Of a stretch of DNA of 64,000 bases, positions 1-12,300 are shown piece by piece. The DNA comes from Trichuris trichiura (taxonomy: Eukaryota; Nematoda; Enoplea; Trichinellida; Trichuridae). The notes under the pieces are model-generated. The model was not told where the DNA came from and made no database searches. It saw nothing but the letters and a program-made list of their open reading frames with translations. Numbering within the stretch: position 1 is the first letter of the stretch; every line of letters starts with the position of its first letter. A program made the position numbers and the translations under genes. The stretch lies in contig JBAJFE010000014.1 in NCBI GenBank assembly GCA_037903355.1, positions 7,006,001 to 7,070,000 on the forward strand, given 5' to 3'.

Positions 1-508
1 AGGTTTCGTTTCTAAAATAGGCGTTTCCAACTGGCTCGCAATGTTCCATCCTGCCTGAAATAGTTTGTTTACCACTTGATGCTGCTCAGTTGTTACTTGT
101 ACAAGTGAAATTCAAGCAGCTAAGTTTGGGATAGTTTATTGGCAAAACCAAGCTATAACATAAAATAAAGAGTGCTCTTCTTAGTTTGGAAAGCGTCATC
201 AGCGCAGCAGGTGAAATATTTGTATGGCAATTACGAGTCGCAACTGATTGGTTCTGAAAGCTCATCATACACTCTGTTTAAATCCGTTTTTTCGCGAACA
301 AACTGCCCATTCTTCCGCTGATAACAATTTTGTTTCTAAGACTGCTAACTCACTCAGTAGCGCTTGTATTCATGTTGTTACAAATGTAAATTTTGTGGCT
401 ACATAAAGAGATTGTTCGTAATCTTTTGTCAGTTGATCAGATTTCGCGTAACAATAATGATCCTGTTTGTTTGTACCGCTTAATTTTCAAATCTTTGCTT
501 TGTTCTAG

Positions 509-665
509 GAGCTGCATCTGCAGCAGGTGATCTCAGCACGGCAGTCTATCTCGAAGCCTGTTCAAGCTTTTGACGTTTCCATCCCAATTCCTAGAGTAGA
601 AACAGAGCGAAATCGTTATGAAGCGTTATACAGAACTGACTTCGTGCAGCCGAAACGTTTCGTAG
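509..665 (+). CDS. EPC exon: start of EPC domain
   Basis: The acceptor TTCTAG ends at 508. The open frame reads ELHLQQVISARQ then IPIPRVE and FVQPKRFVG, the start of the EPC domain. The donor GTCAGT follows at 666. The next intron is only about 57 bp (666-722), so short introns occur in this gene next to the 2.4 kb repeat-filled one. Confidence 0.75.
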
Positions 666-3600
666 GTCAGTGTTAAGGAAGGCGTTCTATCTAAGTGGTA
701 ACCTGCTCGCTTAACCTTACAGCAGCACAAAGTTCAAACACTGATATATTGGATTACGACATGGATTCGGATGATGAGGCCTGGTTTCAAACGTTCGTTA
801 AGAAGTTCGAGGTTAAACAAAGCGTGTTCGATCATATTATGGGTTTCTTAGAAAAGAGATGTCATTACAATGTAAGTTTGTATGTGAAAGGTTCGAAGCT
901 GAAGTACCACTTCTTTTCACAGATGGTAATAACACTGGAGGAAGCGCGTGCGCTCTTTAACGGGCCATCAGATTTCGTAGATGAATTGTACAGATACTGG
1001 CTTAACAAGAGGGTTGCAGATAATTGCTCCTTCTGTTTTTTACTGCTGTCTCATTTAAGAAAAGCGGAATAACTTTGATTCCACAAGTGTTGACTGATAA
1101 CAGGGATGCCTCACCAATGGCTTACATAGCCTTTCGGCGTCGCAAGGAAAAAATAGCAACAAGAAAATGGCGTAAAACCGAACAAGATACAGTCATAAGA
1201 GGAATGGTGACTGCGCAATCGATAGACATTGCGTCAACGTATGTGGCAACTTTGCTGTTATTAAGCGATTAGGGCATTGTTGTTTTATAGAAGTGTCACG
1301 GAAGCTGTTATCTGTCAGGATGTGTTTGCTTGTTCATTCTTCTTTAGCGACGTCGAATTTGTGCGCTCTTGTTTCCATAATAAAGAATGGAAAATCGGCG
1401 AGGTACCACTGTTTATATGGGAGCGACAATCCCCGGTGTTTTTGGCAAAAAAGGTAATGCTTTTTTTGACTAGCTGCAGAAGTTCTTGCTACTGCATTAA
1501 TGATAGAGTGAAATGTGCCAACGACGTCGCTCGAAAACGCCTGCTGTGTTCAAAGCTGATATGGACAAATCAGTGGCAACAACAGCGACCTTCGTCGCTA
1601 CGCGAAGGAAAGCTCAAAGTTCTTTACGGACTGCAGAAAACAATCAGGTATTGTATTGGCAGGCTGCCGCCCTCTGGTTTTGTGATGCTACCCTGAACAC
1701 TCCTGCAAATTCAGGTTGACCAAGTGGATATCTCCAACCCGGATGGTCGCTTTACCTTTAGGCGAAGAAAGAATTGCAACTACTATTTGGTAAGAATTCC
1801 CTTGAAACAGAAAAGTTAGGATTGTTGTGTTTACTTTGACATGCGAGTAACGGATTGCCGTTTATCTGAAAGTTCAGTAATTTATTCTTCTTTTTTCTTT
1901 TCCTCGTTTCTAGCGGGAGCGTTATTCGGAATAAAAGTTTTTTAAGGGTAGCGGGTATAAGGGTAGCAAAGCCGCAAAAACTTTTATTCCGAAAGTTCAG
2001 TAACTCTTTATTCACATTACCTAGGACCATTGTTCTGTCCATCCTCAAAATACACACTGCCGTTGCAAAATTCGTTTATCCGACAGCACTATAATATAAG
2101 TTGATGATTCTCACGGTGGGGCGTGTGCCCCACCGAAAGCGTTTTTGAGGTTTAGGGGGCGTTCAAATTGCCAAGGGAGCCCTTGGGTGGCACTTTTGAA
2201 CTGTGGAGAGGGGGCACATGCCCCATTTGGGTCATCGTGCTCAAGTGTATAGAAAGGTGGGGTCCGCGGGTCAGGTATTGTGCGGACTCGTTAAGATAAA
2301 GTTGGGTTCTAGTCCTACAGAGCCTCGCCGGAAGTGTGAGCGGTAACTTCAAAAGGGGGTCAAGTAGAGATTAGGAAACAATGTAACAATGATGTTGTTA
2401 ATCGTGTTGTCAGGATTAGTGTAGTTGAAGTGCAGGTGGTAACATCAAAGGGGATTAAGTAGGATTAAGAGAACAGTGTGGATGGTAACGGCGTGTTTCA
2501 CCGGTCCCCCCCACCGTCATGCTGTAGGTTTGCCGGCCATGTTATCCTGCCCTAGCCTAAGCCTAAGCCTTACCATCCACCAAAAAACGTATTTGAGGTC
2601 CAGGGGCGCTCAAACAGATAACAGTGTGCACATCCATTCGTTGGTAAGGCACTTTGAAGTTTACTTACAGATACATCAAACAGGCCAAACCCGTGAACCA
2701 AAAGACCAATTACGAAACAACCTAAGCCTGTTAAAAGACACCCCGTCTTTCGAAGCCTAAACATAAAGTTTATGTCTTGGCTTAGATTTGGATAAGGGCA
2801 GAAAAGGGTGATTGGCGTGCTTTCCAATAAAGGCACAACAAGTTAAGGACATGCTAGCCAGAAAGGAACCTGCATGTCTGAGACGGTGGGGCGGCTGAGA
2901 GAGAAAATCTGAGTAACGCACACAGAGAAAGTAAACGTAAACAAGTGTACATACCGTTCACAGGGGCACGAAGACTGGCGCAGGCGGTCCTTTCACTCGA
3001 GGCAAGTTCAACCTGATGATAGTAACGTGTACAGAGAAAATAACCGTAAAGAAACTGCGTACCGTTCACTGGGGCACAGAGACGGGCGTAGGCGCTGCGT
3101 CCGCGGCGTTCTTTCGCTTGGACGTAACGCAGAATGAGCTTTACGCTGTTTACCAAGGCGCAACGTGGATCGGGCCGTTGACCTTCAATGTTTTCTACGA
3201 ATCACGAACTGAACCCCCAGCATGCACCACTGCTGCTCCATTGTGCTCCCCGTGCCAGCAATCCATGCACAGCTGTTTCATTCCCTCGCCTTCACCCTTT
3301 TGCGGGGGTCAGTAACGGAATTCTTCGGCAGGTATTCCGCGTGCCAGTCACCTTACCTCCTGCATGTGCCACTTATGCTCCATTGTGCTCCCCGTGCCAG
3401 TTTCTCAGCATTTGTTCAGCCATTCGCAGTAAAACGTCCCTCCCGTTGTTCCGCTAATCACACTTCACTACGCAATAGCGTTGCGCATTACACTTTGAAG
3501 TTGCCGCGCTAACTTCCGGTAGGGTTGTGTAGGACTAGATCCTAAAGTTGCATGCTACGCGTGAAGTCGATTAGCCCCTACTTCGCCACATGAACTAATC

Positions 3601-5483
3601 GTCGCTCGCGGAGGTGACCAGTCAGGACAAGCTTATGTGGAAATAGCGCTTCAATAGAACCTTCCATAGTTGGTCTTTTGGTTCACGGATTTGGTCTGTT
3701 TGATGTATCTGGAAATAAACTTCGAAGTGCCCTACCAACGAATGGATGAGCAAATTTTTAGAGAAAATGCAGAACAAATTCTATACCGTATGTTTCAGAG
3801 CTGCTCTTGTTCCGTCGTCAGCAGCGTAAAAGAGATGGTGTTTATTCGGTAAGAGGGTTAAATAGTACATGGGAACAATGACTCAATAGAACCTTTGGGA
3901 GCGTGCTGATTGGCTGGATTGGTGCTTTCACAGATAACTTTGTGCAGCACCTACGCGTTGGCGTCCTGACTGCCCGCTGTCTTCCTTTCCAGCCATGGTT
4001 TTATTTTAAATCTGCTTACTTTTCTCAGAGATTCTTTCGCTCTTACAAATGATAAACTTTTGATATTCTTTCAGCCTGTAAGCGGTTCAAGCAGCAGCAT
4101 TTCTGCTTGCTCCAGGGAAATTTTTTATCCCGTTCACTTGCGCTCACGTCTACCTTATGATGATAACAATTTGCGTTTCGCTGGTTATTGCAGACGTCGT
4201 CGTTCTCGCGGTGGACGGTAAGGACAGTTGTCGTGAGTACCTCTCAGTAGGATTAATTTAAACTTGCAGGATTGTTTTTGATCGCCTTCTCAACTCGTTC
4301 GAAGACAGAACTGAACGTACGAACAGCGGCGTGTCCGATGCTGAGAGGTAGGTACTTATCGTTTTGCCAAGGTTCACTTTCGTTATGCAGCAGATATACT
4401 GGATACCGACCGCAAAGCTCGATATCCGACAGCCAGAGTGACTTTGTTTGTAACTTGAACTTTCTCATTGATTCCGGCGGAAAGAAAATTGACGTTATAA
4501 GGTGCAGTCAGTCAGTCAGGGACTTGAATTTTTCTGTCCAGTTTGGTATACATTTACCAGCTGAGCTTGACAAGGCATCCTCTGTGATCAGTGTACGAAT
4601 TAATACTATTCTTAGTAAGAGACAGAGGAACACATATTTCGCAGAACCTCAGAAAAAGAAGTCTTGTTATCTGATGCTCTTAGACGCTCAGGTCTCACAG
4701 CTAGCTGCACAGGCAGTCGAACAACCCGCTGAATCGACGGTTTGCTTATCGGATGAGGGATCTCTGGATCATATATATCCTAACCCCGACAGTTGTCGAC
4801 CAGATACATTGCATACTAGCCAACTGGCATATGTTCATCCGGTAAAGAGCTCCGCTGGTGAAGTCTTATTAGAATGCACACCATCGCTAAAAAGACAAGC
4901 TGTTGATGGTATATATCCTATAGCTGTGGATCATGTTCACAAAGCACCAAGCTATTATCCAAGTAACGAGAAATGTCGCTGTCCCCCGGAAAGCGGTTAT
5001 GGCCAACCTTCGACGACGACGACGACGACTAAGGTGAATATCGGAGGAGCGTACCGAACTACAGCAGCGTCTTCCTCACAAAACGTGACGACTTTTAAAA
5101 ATGTTGTATCTGTCGATCATGGAAACTACGTTAGCGTTTCGCCTATTGGTGATCGTGACGTTCATCCGGTTCTCGTTAACGGTACTACTTCTGCCATAAT
5201 GCCTCAGCAGAATGGCAACGGGTCGTTTTCAAGCATGGGTCCAGTCGGTGCGCACTTGCATTCTTTTATCCTTGGGAAACCTATTGTTGCTTTCACACTT
5301 TCAGATCCAGGTACTGCGGTCTATAAGTCGTCACAGAATGAATGCTGCAGTACATCAATAACGCCTTATCGTTTGGATTGTTCCCCATTTGGCTGTATGG
5401 CAGGTTCTTCCTGGAACGCCGTAGTCCATAAGACTGGTAAGCGTTTTACATATTTTCTATTAACTGCCTATGACATAGGTTAG
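509..5483 (+). CDS. Enhancer of polycomb (EPC) homologue, multi-exon, 5' incomplete
   Basis: EPC proteins are chromatin scaffold subunits of the NuA4/TIP60 histone acetyltransferase complex; that role is family knowledge. Exons I can place: 509-665 (starts ELHLQQVISARQ), 723-871 (contains LDYDMDSDDEAW), 923-1012 (LEEARALF, YRYWLNKR), 1060 to about 1206 (AYIAFRRRKEKIATRKWRK), 1715-1789 (SNPDGRFTFRRRKNCNYY), 4194-4217, 4270-4347 (together RRRSRGGRIVFDRL) and 4520 to 5436 or 5483. Phases agree across 665/723, 871/923, 4217/4270 and 4347/4520. These blocks match the order of the EPC N-terminal domain and the later Arg-rich/RGG block. The last exon is long, Ser/Thr/Pro/Gln-rich and includes a Thr run; it is open to 5483, but a good donor (GTAAG) at 5437 suggests a further exon. 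One or more exons between 1206 and 1715 are not resolved. The first exon(s) lie left of the window, and 1-508 reads as intron. Confident on family, moderate on exact exon ends. Confidence 0.8.
723..1012 (+). CDS. EPC exons: acidic and helical core of EPC domain
   Basis: This covers two exons, 723-871 and 923-1012, separated by a 51-bp intron (GTAAGT...TTTCACAG) and both phase-consistent. They encode the YDMDSDDE acidic block, a helical stretch ending LEKRCHYN, then the EARALF and YRYWLNKR motifs typical of EPC. The donor after 1012 is a weak GTTGCA. The alternative is read-through, which meets a stop at about 1070. Confidence 0.7.
1715..1789 (+). CDS. EPC exon: DGRFTFRRR block
   Basis: This 75-nt exon lies between acceptor TTCAG (1710-1714) and donor GTAAGA (1790). 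It reads VDQVDISNPDGRFTFRRRKN, the conserved motif downstream of the EPC domain. The following intron (1790-4193) contains the repeat mosaic at 2.1-3.9 kb. Confidence 0.75.
2095..3860. repeat. Repeat mosaic in EPC intron (foldback arms plus GGGGTCT-family sequence)
   Basis: Sequence around 2618-2715 is the inverted complement of about 3665-3750; both contain the block CCAACGAATGGATG and the text around GGTTCACGG. They are arms of a PLE-like foldback. Between them lies sequence shared with the GGGGTCT-family elements near 47 kb and 60 kb, including the GAATGAGCTTTACGC block, the CACAGCTGTTTCATTCC block and TTAGGC-like repeats at about 2551-2570. A degraded hammerhead-like core (CTGACGAC on the minus strand) is at about 3790-3826. 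Short ORFs here are not convincing proteins. Confidence 0.6.
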
Positions 5484-7533
5484 TATGTAGGCACTTGTTT
5501 GAGCTTGTCTTTATTAACAAGTATTTTACTTTTTATTTTTTTAAAGTTTTAGATCTTACGCAGAAAAATAGAACGGAGTTTGATTCACTAGTTTTTTCTA
5601 CATTCTATAGCGATCGCTTGTATATCTTACATAAAGGATGCGTGATTGTTTCAGACAAATGTTGACTTGTCACGCTTTTTGGGGTGACATCCTGCTTGCA
5701 CGGTTTAAGCCAATAGAATACTTTTTATTGTAATATGACTAACGAAACCTAGCAAACCCATTTCACTTGATCGTCAGGGTGTCATAAAAAGGGTTACAGG
5801 TTGCCTTGCACCTGCTTATGTACATGTTGGCAAATATGGACACAACTGCGCGCTTAAGAAATCAGCACACAAGCATTGTCCATCATATGTACTGCCGTAT
5901 CTCGACCAAGTGTGTGTGTGTGTCATGCATTTAGCGTAGGAAATCGAAGTTTTGCCCAGTGGCTCATGGCAACTAAGATTCCCTGATTACGATGCCTCCA
6001 TTTCTGTTGACAGTTTAGTCATGGTGGATGGTTCTTGGGTTTTTCTCCGTACGCTTGGTAGTTGGATGCTTAGCAGATCCGCTGGACATGATTTCGTCGT
6101 TTTCAGTTGGTGGCACATTCCGCTAAAGCACTCCTCAGAACCTCGTTCATGGTCTTGCCTGTCTCCAGCTTTTACGATTGTCCCTTGGTTTTGATCAGCT
6201 CTCTGCATTTTCGGTTGTCTGGTATTTTCTGGTTTTTCTTAAGTTTTCGTTTCGTTCCATAAACTTATTTCCTCTACGTTAGCGCTCTGCAGTGGCTGTG
6301 TATGTTGGGATCAGTGTTTAATGGTTAGTCGCTCGTAGCTTTTTTCATCACACTTAAGTATTTTTCTGGCGCTGTTTGAGCTTAAAAGCGGATTCTGAGA
6401 TGAGAGCTTTTGAACACCTCGTTTGCAGGCTTTTTCGCGACTGTATAAGGAGTCACTTTTAGTATGAAGCAGATACCGTATTAAGAGTCAACTTGAGTCA
6501 ATAGAAGTTGTCCAGATAGACTTTAATAATACCTTTAAGCTGTTAGATGCCATGCTGATCAAAAGTAATGTGAAAGATTGTTGGCTTCATTTCTCCTGGC
6601 TTTTTCTAAGTCCGCATATTTCGATGGCAATGCTTCTCGTGAATTTGATGTTATTCTGGCTGATCAGCCGTCCATTATTCTACTGACAAACATTTGCTTT
6701 CTTTACTTAAAGTGTACCACTATTTTACTCTCAGTCCTAACGCCGCATACGTTTATGCATCTAGACATCTGAAATTGGAAGGAAATATTGAGCAGGTTTT
6801 TCATACTCAAGATCTTACAACTGAAATTGGACAATTACTTCTGTTGCTTACATCGGTAGTAGTAGTGGAGCTTGTCTGTGAACGTGGTTATCGCATGCGT
6901 GTATGATAGTGCCCGAGTTTTATATGAATTTGTCCAAGTTCTGCACTAAATTTTTAACGTCACTTGCCAAGTTCAAAATGAATCAGTTTATTATACGGTT
7001 CCACCATTAATCCATTTCAAATTTCATTTATTTTCGCAGCTTCTTCATTCTTCAATCTGTAAGATGTCATTGAAGTGGTATTCAGCTTACCGCTGAAACG
7101 CTATGGCAAGCTTCTTTTACCATATTTCATCTGAGCATTTTCAAAGGCTTGAGTGGGCGAACTAATTTTTCTGAGACATTATTAAAAGCATGAAACGATT
7201 TCTGGAGCGGCACCTTCTGAAAAGGCAACGTAATTTTTACCAATTTTTAGTCAATGATCAGGTTGGCTATGATTGAAAAGGGGTCATTTGAAAACCTGTA
7301 GTTTTTGAGATGGAGTCTGTACTGATTTGGATTGAGGGAAAGTGAAACCTTTAGTGCTTGTGACTTTTTATGTTCGTAGTCATAATGTAAACTAGTTTCG
7401 GAGTCTCTAATTGCTTTTCCGGAAGTCATTTCATGAATTGTTATTACTCGAATAGCGCAGTGTGCGAGCTTTGACTAGCATAGCGGCGGCGGTAGTGTCT
7501 CATTTCGCATGTTGTTAGCCTCATCAAGATACA
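5484..7533. other. No recognisable gene; probable EPC 3' region and intergenic DNA
   Basis: Only short ORFs (80 codons or fewer) with no recognisable motifs. A short (GT)n run lies near 5912-5923. A terminal EPC exon or 3' UTR could be here, but I cannot place it. Confidence 0.5.
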
Positions 7534-7544
7534 AAATTATACTC

Positions 7545-8808
7545 AGTGACGATTTTGCGGTTTAGCAACCCGTTTGTCAAATTAACGTTTATTTCCAAAA
7601 CGCTAAATAGCGAAGCTTTCGGGCCTCACCTGGGCCCGTCGTCAGCTGTGCTGTGCCTGCCGTCCGTTGGGTCGGTCATTATGTTAGCAAGCTGCTCCAT
7701 CCGACCGACCTTGGCGTAGACCTCAGCTGCCAGGTCTATCTTGACCCGTCGGGCCTTGGTCCCACCTAGTCAATCAGACTTCGCAGCGAGCACCCAACCG
7801 ATCTTCCACGACGGCGGCAGCACTAACAAAAAGCGACAACGAATAAACAAACGATATACCCGTTTGTTTTAAACAGATGGGTTTTAAACTCTCTTCTTCC
7901 CCGGTCTTTACCTTCTTTTACTTTCATTGCCCTCCTTGTGGTCCGTCTCCACGTAGACATATTGAATTTATTTTCTTTTTTCTTCTTGGCTAACGGGGCC
8001 GTTATTCTCAGTGACGATTTTGCGGTTTAGCAACCCGTTTGTTAAGTTAGCGTCTATTTCCAAAACGTTAAATAGCGGAGCTTTCGAGGACGGACCACAA
8101 GGAGGGCAACGAAAGGATGAGAAGAAAGAACGTAAAGATCGGGGAAAAAGAGAGTTTAAAACCCGTCTGTTTAAAACAAACAGGTATATCGTTTGTTTAT
8201 TCGTTGTCGCTCTTTGTTAGTGCTGCCCCGTCGTGGAAGGTCGGTTGGGTGCTCGCTGCACCGTCTGACTGACTAGGTGGGACCAAGGCCCGACGGGTTA
8301 AGATAGACCTGACGGCTGAGGTCTCCGCCAAGGTCGGTCGGATGGAACAACTTGCTAACATAATGACCGACCCAACGGACGGCAGGCACAGCGCTGACGA
8401 CGGGCCCAGGTGAGGCCCAAAGGTTTCGCTATTTAGCGTTTTGGAAATAAACGTTAATTCGTAATGGAAAAATTTTATTACGGAGTTTTTCCCGTTTAAT
8501 GTGATAAATTACTCCGGAGCTTTCGGGTCGACCGATACCCGTCTTCAGCGGTTGTGAATTATGGCGGATATCCATAATTCACAACCGCTGAAGACGGGTC
8601 TCGGTCGACCCGAAAGCTCCGGAGTAATTTATCACATTAAACGGGAAAAACTCCGTAATAAAATTTTTCCATTATGAAAACATACGCTCCCGTACCAAGA
8701 AACCACATTTTCAAGAATAAACGTTAATTTAACAAACGGGTTGCTAAACCGCAAAATCGTCACAGAGAATAACGCACCCGTTAGCGACGAAGAAGAAAAA
8801 GGAAAACG
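7545..8808. mobile_element. Foldback Penelope-like unit (family FB2) with nested foldback
   Basis: An 11-bp target duplication, AAATTATACTC, flanks the unit at 7534-7544 and 8809-8819. About 7545-7990 is the inverted complement of about 8090-8457, and the first ~80 bp is repeated directly at 8011-8090. Each arm carries a hammerhead-like core (7611-7645 minus, 8394-8430 plus). The right terminal segment is split by the FB1 foldback at 8460-8715. There is no coding capacity. By analogy with the PLE at 31.8-33.8 kb, this is a head-to-head pair of PLE 3' ends; that origin is inference. Confidence 0.7.
8460..8715. mobile_element. FB1 foldback (PLE 3'-end dimer) inserted in FB2
   Basis: This is a near-perfect palindrome centred at about 8570. 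Each arm has a CCGGAG block, a hammerhead-like core (8512-8548 minus, 8588-8624 plus) and an outward end. A 14-bp target duplication (AATAAACGTTAATT) lies at 8446-8459 and 8716-8729. It interrupts the FB2 unit, so it inserted later. Confidence 0.75.
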
Positions 8809-9128
8809 AAATTATACTCGCTAAATTCATTATAAGTAATATAAACGATCACTCAGATTTGTAATTGGGCGTCTGCGATTTTGATTCCTTGTGGCATACT
8901 ACCCCTTCAGTATAAAAGACGTTAGGCAGTTACGATTTGGATTTAGCATTTTGTGGAATAAATAGTCCTGTATACTTCGGAGAGGAGTGCTGGTAACGGT
9001 AAGTTAGCAACAATGTTAATAAAAGACCAGTACTCTTTTCTCCACGCCTGCGGCTCAATGAATTTTCCAACCGGTTGTTGGCGATAGACTGGTTAAATTA
9101 GCTTGTCTGAGTTGCAGCGGGCTGGTGC

Positions 9129-9135
9129 TATAAAG
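9129..9135 (+). promoter_or_regulatory. Possible TATA box of astacin 1
   Basis: TATAAAG lies 75 bp upstream of the chosen ATG (9210). A second TATAAAAG is at 8911, about 300 bp upstream. There is no direct evidence of use. Confidence 0.3.
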
Positions 9136-9209
9136 GGAACTTTCATCACAAACCCATTCCATATAATCACGCCTCAGTGAACATCGCATTTTTGTTTTGG
9201 CTTGTACGG

Positions 9210-9341
9210 ATGACGAAAAGGCAACGTACGAGTTTCAGCCGCCGTTATGTACCTACCTGTGCCATGTTTTCCATCTTAGCTATTTCTTTCATTTTTGCGT
9301 TCATGTATGAAACTGACGCTTCAGAAATTTCTAAACTACAG
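9210..9341 (+). CDS. Astacin 1 exon 1: signal peptide
   Basis: 44 codons starting MTKRQRTSFSRRY, then the hydrophobic core, then ETDASEISKLQ before donor GTTGGT. An in-frame GTG at 9177 lies upstream, but the ATG at 9210 gives the better basic-then-hydrophobic signal peptide layout. Confidence 0.75.
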
Positions 9342-12300
9342 GTTGGTATCCATAAGATACAGAAATATAGCAAAAATGAATTCAACTGTTATCGTTGTAA
9401 TCCTCTATTTCATTTCACGGCAATTATAAAACGTTGGGGAAGGCTACAGTTACGGCTAAAGGAGAGAGCGTTACTAATGTGTAGGATTGCCACTCGTTGA
9501 CTAATTTTCTTTCCTATCTCTTTGTAACATGCATAATTCTCTTTTGGATTTATTCGAGTTCGAAATAGCGTATACGCTTTCCACAACTCGATTTAGGGCT
9601 CACGGGTGCAGTGAAGTTATGATTACAAGATTTGGTACATGTCTCACACGTGATGCCTAAAATATTTGTCGATTATTCACAGTACTCTTACGTGTTGATG
9701 CCACAATGTATTCAGTTTGTACACGTGAGGACTCATTCGCTAGCGCAAATAGTTTGCATATGCGTATGCATTATTTAGTTTCGTGCTAAGCGATCGTAGC
9801 AGGACACTGAAAGTTGACTAGCGGAAAGACTGTGTTTTATTGGAAAAGCAGTAGGGTTACGCTCTTCCTCCATACGTGAAGCAGTAAGCTGGTCACTGGT
9901 GACTTTGTTCACGAAAACTTGTTCCCCTTGGAGTCTACTTAATAACAATGGCTTTCGTTCATAATTGATCTTCAGTTCACTGCTTCAGTCTGTTTTTATG
10001 TATCTCAGCGTGATTCCGAAACATCTGAAGTGCTCACGGTGCACAAATCCTGGAAGCAACAAAGCTGCTTGAACAAAGCAGGGCTTTCGTTCAATTGAAA
10101 ATATAGCTTTCGAGTGAATGGCTTAGTCAAAATCGGAAGTGCTCATTTGTGAATTGCTGGTAAATTTTGTGCTATAGGTGGCAGTCATTGATGTCTCACC
10201 GATTGCCATAACATGTTTGAAATCAGATGTTGACCGCTCAGATGATGTGGAAGATTAGCAACCCTGAACAGATTTGTTAAAGGTCTCACAATGATTTTTA
10301 TGATAGATGTAATTGTTGTTGTAAAATGTTACGATGAAGTAATCAAATCAAAGTTTCTTGCATCAAGGACGACTTGGATGGGGTTGTTTTGGTGTGCTAA
10401 TGCGCGTGCTTACCTGTGTAAGCAAGCGCAAGAGGAGACAACTTTCTTAAGAATAATTATGTATATTTAAGTTGCTAGGTAAACAAAATTTGCTTTCATA
10501 TTTTTTCTAGGAATCAGGGAATATACTTTTTTTAGATAAAATGGCATATATAGTATAGCAAAAAAATGTGATAGACGGAACAGCTGTTGGAGGATGACTG
10601 TAGTATCGATGCTCAACAGCTCGACCTCATTTTCTGTTCAGTTTATTGAAACTGGTTCTGTAAGCTTGCTTATTAGCGGAAAATTATTTGAAATGCTCAG
10701 GAAATGCCTCTATAGCGAAATATTCGCGACTGACAGACTCTTAATGTTAGAAGTTATTACTTTGTTTTAGTTACTGATGTTGTATTCTCATACGTTACAG
10801 CCAAACCATTCGTTCTCTAGAAATGCTTATCCGAAATAGAATAATCGATTCTGGCGTTTCGATAGGCTGATGGTACGATCAATTTAAAAGCCACGGTTTT
10901 ATTCTAAATAAACAGTTTCAAGTAAGCAGAACATTTACCGTAGCAAAATATGAAATTATGTGGACCCGTAGGAACCATTATTGCTAAAGTATTGCTATCA
11001 TTAAGAAGTAACGGAGTAAAGGATAGATAAACTTGAGTGATCGGATCAGCTTAACAGAATTGTGTTGCATCAAAAAGTAGCTTGAGATATCTCTTCCCAA
11101 CCAGTTCCCTAGTTTGGCTTTCCAGGTTAGTCTGCCCATTTATTTAGCAGGTCACACATTTTTTAACATGACGTTTTGTTATATCTGTTTATCCTATTTT
11201 AGACGCACGCTGGAGAAATGGAAACATTGAGCATCGATGATTTCATGGGCGCCTCTCGGCTGGCTGAACCGGAAAAGAATATAAGTTCAGAAAGATTGAG
11301 TTTGGACAGACGACGCAAAGCATTGCTTACTGCAGGCGACATAAGGGGGTATTCGCCGTTCATGTTTAGAAGGCTGAACAAAAGCGAAAATATACCAAAA
11401 GGGGCATCTCGCTCAGCAGTTCGTGGTTTGGAGTACCGTTGGCCTGATGGAGAAATTCCTTACGTATTGTCTAAAACGTATTATTCCAAGGACAGGCAGC
11501 TGATTGCTCGGGCCATGGATGAATTTCAGAAAAAAACTTGCATACGGTTCGTGCCTCGTGATCCTCGTAGGCATTACGACTACGTATACGTCGAACCTGA
11601 TGATGGATGTTACTCTATGATAGGCAGGATGGGTGGTTCTCAACCTTTGTCGCTCACGTATGACTGCATGGAGGTAGGTCTATTTCTTTTCCAACACAAC
11701 TCAACCAGATAGTTAAATTATTGGTTTCATCGATCCAACAAGAAACAGAGCCTTTGTCATATCGTGTGCTGAACTTTATTTAAAATTTTTATGTTAAATG
11801 ACTTTCTGTGCATTGTTTGTTTCTGTAGTTTTCAGCAATTCTTATAAAAAGTTACTTTAAAAGTTCTGGTAATATTGCTTTTTAAACGCGGCAAAACTTG
11901 GAATAATTTATTCATTCACTTTGTTTGTGCAAGCGGAAACAATCGGTATTCATGTGAAGCGTATGACTGCTTTAATATTTATCTTTTTTAAACGAATCGC
12001 TTTCAACATAACCAGTTTAAAACAATTAGGACGAAAAATTTCGCCATCATATATTATTATTGTGCTCGTTGTATCCCTGTGCAGTGCTTTTTGTGTAAAC
12101 ACAAGGCAGTACTTATGCAACAGCTTTTTCGCTTGTTTCGAACGTTCCATTAAGTGAGCTAAGACAGATGCTGACTGTTAACGATTGTTCTCTTTGAGAG
12201 ATTCTATAATACAGAGTTTCTGAACAGTAGGCCTGTGGAAATTGTCAGGTGTTTTCTCATGCTATGAACGAATGAATCCCGTTGATGGGAGTAATAACCG

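Noticed and set aside
4272..4519. Continuous 403-codon ORF starting at 4272
   Set aside because: Its first part is in a different frame from the EPC-like exon 4270-4347, and a splice 4347 to 4520 restores phase. The upstream part is intron read-through.
6578..6906. Small ORFs 64 and 70 codons long downstream of EPC
   Set aside because: No motif, no splice context and no conserved feature.
9177..9209. GTG start upstream of the astacin ATG
   Set aside because: Non-ATG start is not needed; the ATG at 9210 gives a normal signal peptide and exon length close to the paralogue.
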